A stretch of DNA of 64,000 nt from CP2-2F sp034436355 (lineage in GTDB: Bacteria; Chloroflexota; Anaerolineae; Aggregatilineales; UBA2796). The stretch's first letter is position 1. Each line of letters starts with the position of its first letter. This document shows positions 7,890 to 15,759 of the stretch, in pieces. Both the position numbers and the translations under genes were made by a program. The stretch lies in contig DAOTVQ010000045.1 of NCBI GenBank assembly GCA_034436355.1, forward strand, positions 1-64,000. Direction: 5' to 3'. The notes beneath the pieces are model-generated. The model worked only from the letters and a program-made list of their open reading frames with translations. It was not told where the DNA came from and made no database searches.

Positions 7890-8258
7890 ATGGATAAAGC
7901 CAAAGAAAAGCGTGAAGCACGCCTCCGCCGCCATAGCCGTGTGCGCCTGAAGGTGAAAGGCACGCCTGAGCGTCCGCGTTTGGTCGTCTACCGCAGCGTT
8001 GAGCATATTTATGCCCAAGTCATTGATGATGTGGCAGGGCATACGCTCGTCTCTGCCTCCACCATTGATGGCGAGGTGCGGAAGTTAGTTGTGGGCAAGA
8101 AAAAGACCGAAGAAGCGCAGATTGTTGGGCAAGTGGTGGCACAGCGCGCCAAAAATGCAGGCATTCAGAAAGTTGTTTTTGATCGCGGCGGCAATCAATA
8201 CCAAGGGCGCATTAAAGCCCTCGCTGATGCAGCACGTGAAGCAGGGCTGGAGTTCTAA
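7890..8258 (+). CDS. rplR: 50S ribosomal protein L18
   Basis: L18 binds 5S rRNA with L5. The 122-residue product has RHSRVRLKVKGTPERPRLVV, SVEHIYAQVIDD and the end VVFDRGGNQYQGRIKALADA. Its stop is immediately followed by the rpsE start, so the two are almost certainly translated together. Confidence 0.96.
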   Translation: MDKAKEKREARLRRHSRVRLKVKGTPERPRLVVYRSVEHIYAQVIDDVAGHTLVSASTIDGEVRKLVVGKKKTEEAQIVGQVVAQRAKNAGIQKVVFDRGGNQYQGRIKALADAAREAGLEF

Positions 8259-8876
8259 ATGACGAACAGAAGCGAACGAAACGAACGTGCGCCACGCCCA
8301 GAGCGCGGCGGCGACCGTGGTGAGCGCGGCGACCGCCGCCAACGCCGTGAGCGCCGTGAGCGCGAAGAAGAGCGCGAAGAACTTGATGAGCGCGTCGTAG
8401 ACATTAGCCGCGTTGCCAAAGTGGTGAAAGGCGGGCGCCGCTTCGCCTTCCGCACGGTGGTGATTGTCGGCGATAACAAAGGGCGCGTTGGCTTGGGCGT
8501 GGGCAAGTCCCGCGGCGTGCCAGATTCAATCCGTAAAGGTACCGATCAGGCACGCAAGCGCATGATCAACGTTGAATTGGCAGGTACCACCATTCCCCAT
8601 CAGGTTGTAGCACGCTATGCCGGCGCGGTCGTCATGCTGCGCCCTGCCTCGCCCGGCACGGGCGTGATCGCCGGTGGCGGCGTGCGCGCCGTGCTGGAAG
8701 CCGTTGGCGTGCGCGATATCCTCAGCAAGTCTCAGGGCAGCAATAACCTGCTCAATGTGGCGCTCGCAACCCTAGAAGCCTTAAAACAGCTCAAGAGCGT
8801 TGAGGAAATTGCCCGCACCCGCGGCATGACGACCGACGAAGTAAAGCCGTTCTGGCTGCGTAGGCGCACGGAGTAA
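8259..8876 (+). CDS. rpsE: 30S ribosomal protein S5 with long charged N-terminus
   Basis: S5 guards decoding fidelity at the mRNA entry. The conserved body begins near residue 44 (VVDISRVAKVVKGGRRF) and has the double-stranded RNA-binding segment VVIVGDNKGRVGLGVGKS and the C-terminal VRDILSKSQGSNN. Ahead of it is an Arg/Glu-rich stretch of about 43 residues with alternating RR and EE runs, longer than usual for S5. An internal start at the body lacks a good ribosome binding site, so the full form is preferred. Confidence 0.95.
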   Translation: MTNRSERNERAPRPERGGDRGERGDRRQRRERREREEEREELDERVVDISRVAKVVKGGRRFAFRTVVIVGDNKGRVGLGVGKSRGVPDSIRKGTDQARKRMINVELAGTTIPHQVVARYAGAVVMLRPASPGTGVIAGGGVRAVLEAVGVRDILSKSQGSNNLLNVALATLEALKQLKSVEEIARTRGMTTDEVKPFWLRRRTE

Positions 8877-8881
8877 CCGCC

Positions 8882-9085
8882 ATGAGCGAGACACAAAGCG
8901 TAAAGAAACTGCGCGTAACGTTGGTGAAAAGCCCTATCGGCGCTCAGGAACGCCACAAGCTGACCGTAAAAGCGCTTGGGCTGAAGCGGATGCACATGAC
9001 CATTGAGCATCCCGACAATCCATCGGTGCGCGGCATGATTACACAGGTGGCTCACCTGTTGAAGGTTGAGGAAGTGCAAGCATGA
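8882..9085 (+). CDS. rpmD: 50S ribosomal protein L30
   Basis: L30 is a small 23S rRNA binding protein. The 67-residue product has LRVTLVKSPIGAQERHKLTV, LGLKRMHMTIEHPDNPSVRG and MITQVAHLLKVEEV, matching the family. The stop overlaps rplO by ATGA. Confidence 0.95.
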   Translation: MSETQSVKKLRVTLVKSPIGAQERHKLTVKALGLKRMHMTIEHPDNPSVRGMITQVAHLLKVEEVQA

Positions 9086-9600
9086 AACTGCATGATCTGA
9101 AGCCCGATAAGGGCGCCCACAAGCGCAAGCGCCGCGTCGGGCGCGGCATTTCTGCTGGGCAAGGCAAGACGGCAGGGCGCGGTCAGAAAGGGCAAGCCGC
9201 CCGCACCGGTGGCGTGAAAGCACCCTACTTTGAAGGCGGTCAGTTGCCGTTGGTGCGCCGTTTGCCCTTCAAGCGCGGCTTTACCAACTTGTTCAAGATT
9301 TACTATCAAGAGGTGAACCTTGAGGCAATCGCCAAAGCCTTCCCCAAAGGTGGCTTGGTGACGCCCAGCAAGTTGCTAGAGGTCGGCTTAATTGATAATC
9401 TTGAGCAACCGGTTGTCATTTTGGGCATGGGCGAGCTAACCGCCAAAACCGATGTTAAGGCACACCGCTTCTCCAAAAGCGCCCGTGCCAAGATCGAGGC
9501 GGCAGGCGGCACAGCCAGCGAGATGAAGCTGCTGCTGCGCGGCGCACACGCCACGATCAAGCTGCTGCCCAAAGATCGCCGCCCGAAATATGAAGAATAA
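9082..9600 (+). CDS. rplO: 50S ribosomal protein L15
   Basis: L15 is a late assembly protein of the 50S subunit. The 172-residue product opens MKLHDLKPDKGAHKRKRRVG, has the glycine-rich GRGISAGQGKTAGRGQKGQ and FEGGQLPLVRRLPFKRGF, and ends with the KIEAAGGTASEM region. It is translationally coupled to rpmD. Confidence 0.96.
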   Translation: MKLHDLKPDKGAHKRKRRVGRGISAGQGKTAGRGQKGQAARTGGVKAPYFEGGQLPLVRRLPFKRGFTNLFKIYYQEVNLEAIAKAFPKGGLVTPSKLLEVGLIDNLEQPVVILGMGELTAKTDVKAHRFSKSARAKIEAAGGTASEMKLLLRGAHATIKLLPKDRRPKYEE

Positions 9601-9629
9601 AAGCAGGCACGGTTCGCCGTGCCTTGCTT
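9601..9629. promoter_or_regulatory. Strong TTCG-loop hairpin between rplO and secY
   Basis: AAGCAGGCACGG pairs with CCGTGCCTTGCTT (one bulged T) closed by a TTCG loop, directly after the rplO stop. There is no U-run on either strand. It may protect or process the mRNA so that secY-adk-map are expressed at a different level from the ribosomal genes. The pairing is seen directly; the role is inferred. Confidence 0.5.
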
Positions 9630-9662
9630 AACCCTTAGCTATTCTGATTAGAGGACGATTCC

Positions 9663-10988
9663 ATGCAGTTGTTAGAAGCAGTTCGCAATGCCATTCGGCT
9701 GCCCGATCTACGCAATAAAATCCTGTTCACCATCTTCATCCTGATGGTCTATCAGTTTGCCACGCATATCCCGGTGCCGGGTGTGAACCGCGAGGCGCTG
9801 CGCGGCTTGCTGGATGAAGGCGCGGGCGCGGGCTTTATTCAGGTGCTCAACCTGCTCTCTGGTGGCGCGGTGACGAACTTCAGCGTGCTGGCGAACGGCG
9901 TGTATCCCTACATCACCGCCCAGATCATCCTGCAACTGCTCACCGGCGTCATTCCGCGCCTAGAGCAAATCTCTAAAGAGCCGGGTGGTCGTGAGAAGAT
10001 CAATCAGTACACCTACTACTTGGCGATCCCAATGGCGCTGCTGCAATCGGTCGGGCAGATCAACATCATGCAGAGTTTCACCAACACGCCGATTATTCCC
10101 GGCTATAGTGTGAACTTCTTGCTGACCGTGCAGGTGCTAACCACCATGACGGCTGGCACCATGTTTGCGATCTGGCTGGGCAATCTGATCACCGATGAAG
10201 GCATCGGCAACGGCATCTCGATGATCATCTTCGGCGGCATCGTGGCGCAAGCGCCGCGCAGCTTGGGCATCTTGCTGGGTGATGAGGAGTGGTGGCTGTT
10301 CAATATCATCGCCTTCGTGCTGCTCACCGTCGTCACCGTGATTGCCATCGTGATCATTCAGGAGGGCGCACGGCGCATCCCAGTGCAGTATGGCAAGCGC
10401 GTGCGCGGGCAGAAACAATACGGCGGCGGCTCAACGCACATTCCGCTCAAGGTGAACGCCGTCGGCATGATCCCGCTGATCTTCGCTCAGGCAATCGTCA
10501 CCTTCCCAGCAGTGATCGGCGGCATTTTCTTCAGCGGCACGCCCTTTGGCGATTGGCTGCGCGATACGTTCGGCACGCGCAGCGGCTTCTGGTACTGGTT
10601 CTTTGAATTCCTACTGGTGGTCGGCTTCACTTACTTCTACACCGATGTGATGATCCAACAGCAGAACCTTGCCGAAAACTTGCAGCGGCAGGGCGGCTTC
10701 ATCCCCGGCATTCGCCCCGGCAAGCGCACGCAAGATTACATCACCAAAGTGACGCGCCGCATCACCTTCGCCGGCGCTATGTTCTTGGGCATTGCCGCCG
10801 TCACACCCGGCTTGATGATCATCGTGGACTACATCCTGACGGGGCGCACTGACGTAACACGCGGCAGCAACCCTGCCCTTGTCATCGGCTCTGCCGGCTT
10901 GATCATCGTGGTGGGCGTTGTGGTAGATACCATGCGCCAGCTTGAATCACAACTGGTCATGCGTAACTACGAAGGCTTCATGCGCTAA
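9663..10988 (+). CDS. secY: Protein translocase subunit SecY
   Basis: SecY is the channel of the Sec translocase in the cytoplasmic membrane. The 441-residue product has about ten hydrophobic segments, the first being LFTIFILMVYQFATHIPVPG, with the plug-like segment FIQVLNLLSGGAVTNFSVLA, the NGISMIIFGGIV signature, and the cytoplasmic loop RRIPVQYGKRVRGQKQYGGG needed for SecA and ribosome contact. Its place in the spc operon is canonical. The ribosome binding site is AGAGGACG. Confidence 0.97.
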   Translation: MQLLEAVRNAIRLPDLRNKILFTIFILMVYQFATHIPVPGVNREALRGLLDEGAGAGFIQVLNLLSGGAVTNFSVLANGVYPYITAQIILQLLTGVIPRLEQISKEPGGREKINQYTYYLAIPMALLQSVGQINIMQSFTNTPIIPGYSVNFLLTVQVLTTMTAGTMFAIWLGNLITDEGIGNGISMIIFGGIVAQAPRSLGILLGDEEWWLFNIIAFVLLTVVTVIAIVIIQEGARRIPVQYGKRVRGQKQYGGGSTHIPLKVNAVGMIPLIFAQAIVTFPAVIGGIFFSGTPFGDWLRDTFGTRSGFWYWFFEFLLVVGFTYFYTDVMIQQQNLAENLQRQGGFIPGIRPGKRTQDYITKVTRRITFAGAMFLGIAAVTPGLMIIVDYILTGRTDVTRGSNPALVIGSAGLIIVVGVVVDTMRQLESQLVMRNYEGFMR

Positions 10989-11000
10989 GGCGCCTACCGC

Positions 11001-11666
11001 ATGGCTACTTATATTGTTTTGATGGGAATGCAGGGCGCGGGCAAAGGCACACAGGCGGCTATCCTCTCACAAAGGCTCAGCCTGCCACACATCACGACGG
11101 GTGGGCTGTTCCGCGCTATGGACGGGCAGGATTCCGATCTTGCCCGTGAAATTCAGGCGATCATGGCACGTGGCGACCTTGTGCCAGATGCCACCACTAT
11201 CGAAGTGGTGCGCCAACGCCTGACCAAGCCCGATGCTGCCAACGGCGCTATCTTTGATGGTTTTCCGCGCACGCTGCCACAAGCAGAGGCGCTTGATCAC
11301 CTGCTGACGGAACTTGGCAGCCGTGTTGCCCTTGTGCCGTTGCTCACGCTGGATCGCCAAGAGGCGATTGCACGCATTTCGGCGCGTTGGGAATGCACAC
11401 TCGATCCAACGCACGTCTATAACCTGAACACGAACCCGCCGAAGGTAGCAGGCATTTGCGATATTGATGGCGCGCCGCTGCGCCAACGCCCTGACGATAC
11501 GCCAGAGGCAGCCGCCAAACGCATTGATACCTTTTTCGAGAAAACCGCGCCACTGCTCGATTACTATCGGGCGCGTGGGCTAGTGCATGAGGTGAACGCT
11601 GCACAGCCGATTGAGGTCGTTTCGGCGGCGCTCTTTGACCTGATTGAGGGTAATACACACGCATGA
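11001..11666 (+). CDS. adk: Adenylate kinase, atypical LID
   Basis: Adenylate kinase interconverts ATP+AMP and two ADP in the cytoplasm. The 221-residue product has the P-loop GMQGAGKGT, IFDGFPRTLPQAEAL and a LID segment (NPPKVAGICDIDGAPLRQRP) ending RPDDTPEA. The LID does not keep four cysteines: the first half is WECTLDPTHVYN and the second ICDID, so only one Cys remains in each half, with Asp or His possibly replacing the others. The AMP-site TGDLFR is TGGLFR. It overlaps map by ATGA. Confidence 0.94.
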   Translation: MATYIVLMGMQGAGKGTQAAILSQRLSLPHITTGGLFRAMDGQDSDLAREIQAIMARGDLVPDATTIEVVRQRLTKPDAANGAIFDGFPRTLPQAEALDHLLTELGSRVALVPLLTLDRQEAIARISARWECTLDPTHVYNLNTNPPKVAGICDIDGAPLRQRPDDTPEAAAKRIDTFFEKTAPLLDYYRARGLVHEVNAAQPIEVVSAALFDLIEGNTHA

Positions 11667-12445
11667 TTCGGTTGAAAACGGCAGAGGAATTGTTGATCAT
11701 GCGTGCAGCAGGACGCATCGTGGCAGCCGCGCACGCCGAGGCGCGTGCTATCGTCAAGCCCGGCGTTACCACAGCCCAGATCAACGACGTAGTTGAGCGC
11801 ACCATCCGCAAGCATGGCGCCATTCCAACCTTCATCGGCTATCCGCCCGGCGGTGAGCATCCCTTCCCTGCCGCAACCACAGTGTCCATCAACAGTGAGT
11901 TGGTGCATGGCATTCCTAGCCCGCACCGCGTGCTAGAGGAAGGCGACATCGTCAGCATAGATTGCGCCGCCACCTATAAAGGCTTTGTGGCAGATGGCGG
12001 CTTCACAATGGGCGTCGGCAAAATTTCGGCGCAAGCACAGCGCCTGATCGAGATCGGCGAGGAAGCGCTGCGCGTTGGCATTCAAGCCTCTGTGGTAGGC
12101 AACGAAACACGCGATGTTGCCATGGCAATTCAGGCGTATGCCGAAAAGCAAGGGTGCAGCGTGATTCGGGAATATACCGGGCATGGGGTTGGGCGCGCCA
12201 TGCACGAAGAACCACAAATGCCGAATTGGTGGCCTCGCGGGCGCAAGCAGCGCGCTTGGCGCAGCTACCCGCTGCAACCCGGCATGACCTTTGCCCTAGA
12301 GCCGATGATCAGCTTGGGCAGCCCGCAAACACAGGTGCTGGATGATCACTGGACGGTGATTATGGCAGATGGCGCACTGTGCACGTGGGCGGAACACACT
12401 GTCGCGGTGACGGATGGCGAGCCGCTGATCTTGACTCTGCCCTAA
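11663..12445 (+). CDS. map: Methionine aminopeptidase, type I
   Basis: Map removes the initiator methionine from nascent proteins. The 260-residue product has the five metal ligands of the pita-bread fold in order: Asp in SIDCAATYKG, Asp in VADGGFT, His in YTGHGVGRAMHEEP, Glu in FALEPMIS and Glu in WAEHTVAV. A small insertion (PRGRKQRAWRSYPLQPG) precedes the fourth ligand. The gene is coupled to adk, and map next to adk in the spc operon is common in Gram-positives and Chloroflexota. Confidence 0.96.
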   Translation: MIRLKTAEELLIMRAAGRIVAAAHAEARAIVKPGVTTAQINDVVERTIRKHGAIPTFIGYPPGGEHPFPAATTVSINSELVHGIPSPHRVLEEGDIVSIDCAATYKGFVADGGFTMGVGKISAQAQRLIEIGEEALRVGIQASVVGNETRDVAMAIQAYAEKQGCSVIREYTGHGVGRAMHEEPQMPNWWPRGRKQRAWRSYPLQPGMTFALEPMISLGSPQTQVLDDHWTVIMADGALCTWAEHTVAVTDGEPLILTLP

Positions 12446-12512
12446 GCGCGCCACATGTGAGAAAATGGCACCTATCAGTTCAGTTAAGAACACTCAGTAA
12501 GCAGGAGTTGGT

Positions 12513-12899
12513 ATGGCACGTATTGAAGGCGTAGACCTGCCGCGTGAAAAGCGCGTCGAGATCGCCCTAACCTATATTTATGGCATTGGCAGACCGCGCA
12601 GCAAGGAAATTTTGGAAGCGACCAAAGTGGATCCGAACAAGCGCGTGCGCGATCTGACCGAAGCAGAAGTGACGCTGCTGCGTGATGCGGTCAGCAATTA
12701 CCGCGTCGAAGGCGAGCTGCGCCGTGAAGTGCAGCTGAACATCAAACGCCTGATCGAGATCGGCAGCTATCGCGGGCTGCGCCACCGCCGCAGCTTGCCC
12801 GTGCGCGGGCAGCGCACCAAAACCAACGCACGCACCAAGCGCGGTCCGAAAAAGACGGTGGCAGGGCGTGGGCGTCGGCGTGGTGCAAAGAAGAAGTAA
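12513..12899 (+). CDS. rpsM: 30S ribosomal protein S13
   Basis: S13 contacts the P-site tRNA and the 50S subunit. The 128-residue product starts MARIEGVDLPREKRVEIALT, has YIYGIGRPRSKEIL, and the basic tail RGLRHRRSLPVRGQRTKTNA. The 67-bp gap before it is too short to hold infA or rpmJ, which normally sit here. It is preceded by CAGGAG. Confidence 0.96.
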   Translation: MARIEGVDLPREKRVEIALTYIYGIGRPRSKEILEATKVDPNKRVRDLTEAEVTLLRDAVSNYRVEGELRREVQLNIKRLIEIGSYRGLRHRRSLPVRGQRTKTNARTKRGPKKTVAGRGRRRGAKKK

Positions 12900-12970
12900 T
12901 CGGCTGGGCGCGTTGGGTTCAACGGCGCGCCATTGGCAAATCATGCCTATACAAGGCGCATTGGTTCTGC

Positions 12971-12976
12971 TATAAT
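12971..12976 (+). promoter_or_regulatory. Possible internal promoter (-10) before rpsK
   Basis: A perfect TATAAT lies 49 bases before the rpsK start, in a 125-bp gap that is wide for this operon. No clear -35 box is placed at 16-18 bp, and the upstream sequence has an imperfect hairpin around GCGTTG…CAACG. An internal alpha-operon promoter is possible but unproven. Confidence 0.4.
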
Positions 12977-13024
12977 AACCTATTGCACAGGCGCTATGCC
13001 TGCAACTAGATGGAGTAGAGACGG

Positions 13025-13441
13025 ATGGGAAAATCAGGCGGCGCAGCGCCCCGTCGCGGTGGGCGGCGCGCCACAGTTAAGAAGGTAAAGCGCAATATTC
13101 CCTATGGGCAAGCGCACATCCACGCGACGTTCAACAACACGATTGTCTCGATGACCGATCAGCAGGGCAACGTGATCTGCTGGGCAAGTGCTGGCACCTC
13201 AGGCTTTAAGGGCAGCCGCAAAAGCACGCCCTACGCTGCACGGATGGCAGCACAACAGGCAAGCGATGCCGCCAAAGAGCAGGGCATGCAGGAAGTGGAC
13301 GTCTTCGTGAAGGGCCCGGGACCCGGCCGTGAGTCGGCAATCCGTGCCATTCAGGCAAGCGGCTTGCGCGTGCGTTCCATCGCCGATGTAACGCCCGTGC
13401 CGCACAATGGCGTGCGCCCACCCAAGAAGCGCCGCGTCTAA
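13025..13441 (+). CDS. rpsK: 30S ribosomal protein S11
   Basis: S11 shapes the E-site side of the platform. The 138-residue product has an Arg/Gly-rich N-terminus, then NIPYGQAHIHATFNNTIVS and the signature KGPGPGRESAIRAIQASGLR and end DVTPVPHNGVRPPKKRRV. The length is slightly above average because of the N-terminal basic segment. Confidence 0.96.
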   Translation: MGKSGGAAPRRGGRRATVKKVKRNIPYGQAHIHATFNNTIVSMTDQQGNVICWASAGTSGFKGSRKSTPYAARMAAQQASDAAKEQGMQEVDVFVKGPGPGRESAIRAIQASGLRVRSIADVTPVPHNGVRPPKKRRV

Positions 13442-13543
13442 GCAGCGCCTTAGCGTTTTTCACAAGCATGTTTCGTTTCGCACACAGTTAGGTGTAAACA
13501 CACGGCGCATAAGCGCCCTTTGTGTGGAGGAAGCCAAGAGGAT

Positions 13544-14194
13544 ATGGCTAGATATATCGGTCCTGTTTGTAAGTTGTGTCGCCGTGAGGGCGAAAAATTA
13601 TTCTTGAAGGGCGCACGCTGCATGTCGCCCAAGTGCGCTGTGGAAAAACGTGGCTATCCGCCCGGTCAGCACGGCAAGGAAGCCTCTTTCCGCCGCGGAC
13701 GCACCTCAGACTATAACGCGCAACTGCGCGAGAAGCAGAAGGCGCGCCGCATTTATGGCGTGCTGGAGCGCCAATTCCGCCGCTATTTCGCGGAAGCCTC
13801 GCGCCGTCTCGGGCCCACAGGCAGCAACCTGCTGGTGCTGCTGGAAACGCGCCTTGATAATGTGATTTATCGGCTTGGGTTGGCGGATTCACGCGCCCAT
13901 GCCCGCCAGCTGGTCAGTCATGCTCACTTTGATGTGAACGGCGTACCCACCAATATTGCATCCTATGGCTTGCGGGCGGGTGATCAGATCACGCTGCACG
14001 GCAGCAGCCGCAACCTGCGCTACTTCCGCGAAATTCGCGCCTATATGGAGCAGCGCCCATCTGCACCAGACTGGCTCTCGCTGGATTTTGGCGGCGATGG
14101 CACCTTAACTGCCACCGTGAAGCGTATGCCAGATCGCGGCGAGATTAACTTGCCGTTGAACGAACAATTGATCGTTGAGTACTACTCGCGTTAA
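13544..14194 (+). CDS. rpsD: 30S ribosomal protein S4
   Basis: S4 nucleates 30S assembly and, in enteric bacteria, represses the alpha operon. The 216-residue product starts MARYIGPVCKLCRREGEKLF, has a CX2C and CX11-type cysteine group near the N-terminus (VCKLCRREG … CMSPKC), as in zinc-type S4, and the S4 RNA-binding domain LETRLDNVIYRLGLADSRAH ARQLVSHAH. The ATG with AGAGGAT upstream is preferred over an in-frame start eight codons earlier. Confidence 0.95.
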   Translation: MARYIGPVCKLCRREGEKLFLKGARCMSPKCAVEKRGYPPGQHGKEASFRRGRTSDYNAQLREKQKARRIYGVLERQFRRYFAEASRRLGPTGSNLLVLLETRLDNVIYRLGLADSRAHARQLVSHAHFDVNGVPTNIASYGLRAGDQITLHGSSRNLRYFREIRAYMEQRPSAPDWLSLDFGGDGTLTATVKRMPDRGEINLPLNEQLIVEYYSR

Positions 14195-14212
14195 GCCGTA
14201 GCCAATTCAGTT

Positions 14213-14236
14213 GGGCGATCCGCTAACGGATCGCCC
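14213..14236. promoter_or_regulatory. Perfect hairpin between rpsD and rpoA
   Basis: GGGCGATCCG and CGGATCGCCC form a ten-pair perfect stem with a CTAA loop, ending five bases before the AGGAGG ribosome binding site of rpoA. There is no U-run. Because S4 is a known translational repressor in other bacteria, this could be a control or processing site for rpoA; that is inference. Confidence 0.5.
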
Positions 14237-14250
14237 TGCTAGGAGGAACT

Positions 14251-15249
14251 GTGACCACTAATCCGCTGGTGCTGCCCAAAATCGAAAGCGATGCCAGTTC
14301 GCGCAACTATGGGCGTTTCATCATCAGCCCGTTAGAAAGCGGCTACGGAGTCACGCTAGGGAATGCGCTGCGCCGTGTGCTGCTCTCATCTTTGCCGGGT
14401 GCGGCTGTCACCTCGATCAGCTTGTCGGGCGTCTCGCACGAGTTTTCCGCCGTGCCGCACGTCCGTGAGGATATGATGCAGATCATCCTCAATGTAAAGC
14501 AGCTTCGCGTGCGCTTGGTAGATACGCAGACAGCACGCTTGCGCCTTGAAGTGCGCGGCGAAGGCACCGTCACGGGCTCAGATATTGTCTGCCCGCCTGA
14601 GGTTGAGATCATTAATCCCGATCTCTACCTGTTCACGGTCGATTCTGAGAACGCGCAACTTGAGATGGAGATTCACGTCACGAGCGGGCGCGGCTATAGC
14701 CCGGCGGAAGAACGCGGACGGCTGCCCATTGGTGAACTGCCGGTGGATGCCATCTTCAGCCCGATCAAGCGCGTCCACTTTGATGTGGATCGGGCGCGTG
14801 TTGGGCAGCGCACCAACTATGATAAACTCATCTTAGAAATCTGGACGGACGGCACCATCCGCCCGGGCGAGGCGATGAGCCAAGCCGCACACATCCTGAT
14901 GAACCACTTGGCAATTGTGGCAGGCGTGGATGTTGACCGTGTGGCAGTTGTTAGCAACGAGGCTGAAAAGGTGAGCGATAGCAAGCCTTGGGACGAGGAG
15001 AAGTTCAACACGCCAATTGAGGTGCTAGACCTAAGCGTGCGCGTTTTCAACTCGCTGAAGCGCACAGGCATCACCACCGTGGGCGAAGTGTTGGAGATGT
15101 TGGATCGCGGCACCGATGCCATGCTGGCAATCCGCAACTTTGGCGAAAAATCGTTGGATGAGCTGGTGCAGCGGCTGCGGGAAAAGCAATTTATCTCGCC
15201 CGAACACCAGATCAATATTCCATCAAACAGTGAATCGTCGGCGCAGTAA
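14251..15249 (+). CDS. rpoA: RNA polymerase subunit alpha
   Basis: Alpha dimerises to start RNA polymerase assembly, and its C-terminal domain contacts UP elements and activators. The 332-residue product has the N-terminal domain (NYGRFIISPLESGYGVTLGN ALRRVLLSSLPG), a linker near residue 240, and the C-terminal domain (SVRVFNSLKRTGITTVGEVL, NFGEKSLDEL). The start codon is GTG behind a strong AGGAGG; no better start fits the conserved N-terminus. Confidence 0.97.
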   Translation: MTTNPLVLPKIESDASSRNYGRFIISPLESGYGVTLGNALRRVLLSSLPGAAVTSISLSGVSHEFSAVPHVREDMMQIILNVKQLRVRLVDTQTARLRLEVRGEGTVTGSDIVCPPEVEIINPDLYLFTVDSENAQLEMEIHVTSGRGYSPAEERGRLPIGELPVDAIFSPIKRVHFDVDRARVGQRTNYDKLILEIWTDGTIRPGEAMSQAAHILMNHLAIVAGVDVDRVAVVSNEAEKVSDSKPWDEEKFNTPIEVLDLSVRVFNSLKRTGITTVGEVLEMLDRGTDAMLAIRNFGEKSLDELVQRLREKQFISPEHQINIPSNSESSAQ

Positions 15250-15267
15250 GCGCATACGGAGGGACTT

Positions 15268-15744
15268 ATGCGACACCGCATTGCCGGTAAGCAGCTCGGA
15301 CGCAATGTCGGTCAGCGGAATGCGCTGCGCCGTACCTTGCTGACGCAGTTGTTTCAACACGAACGGATCAAGACCACTCGCGCTAAGGCACAGGCAATCC
15401 GTGCTGAGGCAGAGCGCATGATCACCAAAGCCAAGCGTGGCTTGGCACATCCCGACCCTGCCTATGGCATCTTTGTGCGCCGCCTGTTGGTTGGGCGCTT
15501 GGATAGCAAGGCTGTGGTCAAGAAGCTCTTTGATGAAATCGCCCCGCGCTACGCGGAGCGCCCGGGTGGCTATACCCGCGTCTACCGCTTGGGGATGCGC
15601 AAGGGCGACGCGGCAGAGATGGTCATCTTGGAGTTGGTAGACCGCCCAACTGAGGCGAAGGGCGATAGCAACGCACGGCGTGGCTTGCTAGGGCGTTTGC
15701 GCGGCAACCGTCCTGCACGCCCAAAGGCAGAGGGCGGCAACTAG
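15268..15744 (+). CDS. rplQ: 50S ribosomal protein L17
   Basis: L17 lies near the tunnel exit. The 158-residue product starts MRHRIAGKQLGRNVGQRNAL and has LLTQLFQHERIKTTRAKAQA and the GGYTRVYRLGMRKGDAAEM segment. About 40 C-terminal residues beyond the conserved core are Arg/Ala/Gly-rich, a length variant often seen outside Proteobacteria. Confidence 0.96.
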   Translation: MRHRIAGKQLGRNVGQRNALRRTLLTQLFQHERIKTTRAKAQAIRAEAERMITKAKRGLAHPDPAYGIFVRRLLVGRLDSKAVVKKLFDEIAPRYAERPGGYTRVYRLGMRKGDAAEMVILELVDRPTEAKGDSNARRGLLGRLRGNRPARPKAEGGN

Positions 15745-15759
15745 CCGCATAACGGCTGC

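Noticed and set aside
8255..8506. Arg/Ser-rich frame on the minus strand over the rpsE N-terminus
   Set aside because: Mirror of the charged repeat in S5; low complexity and not a gene.
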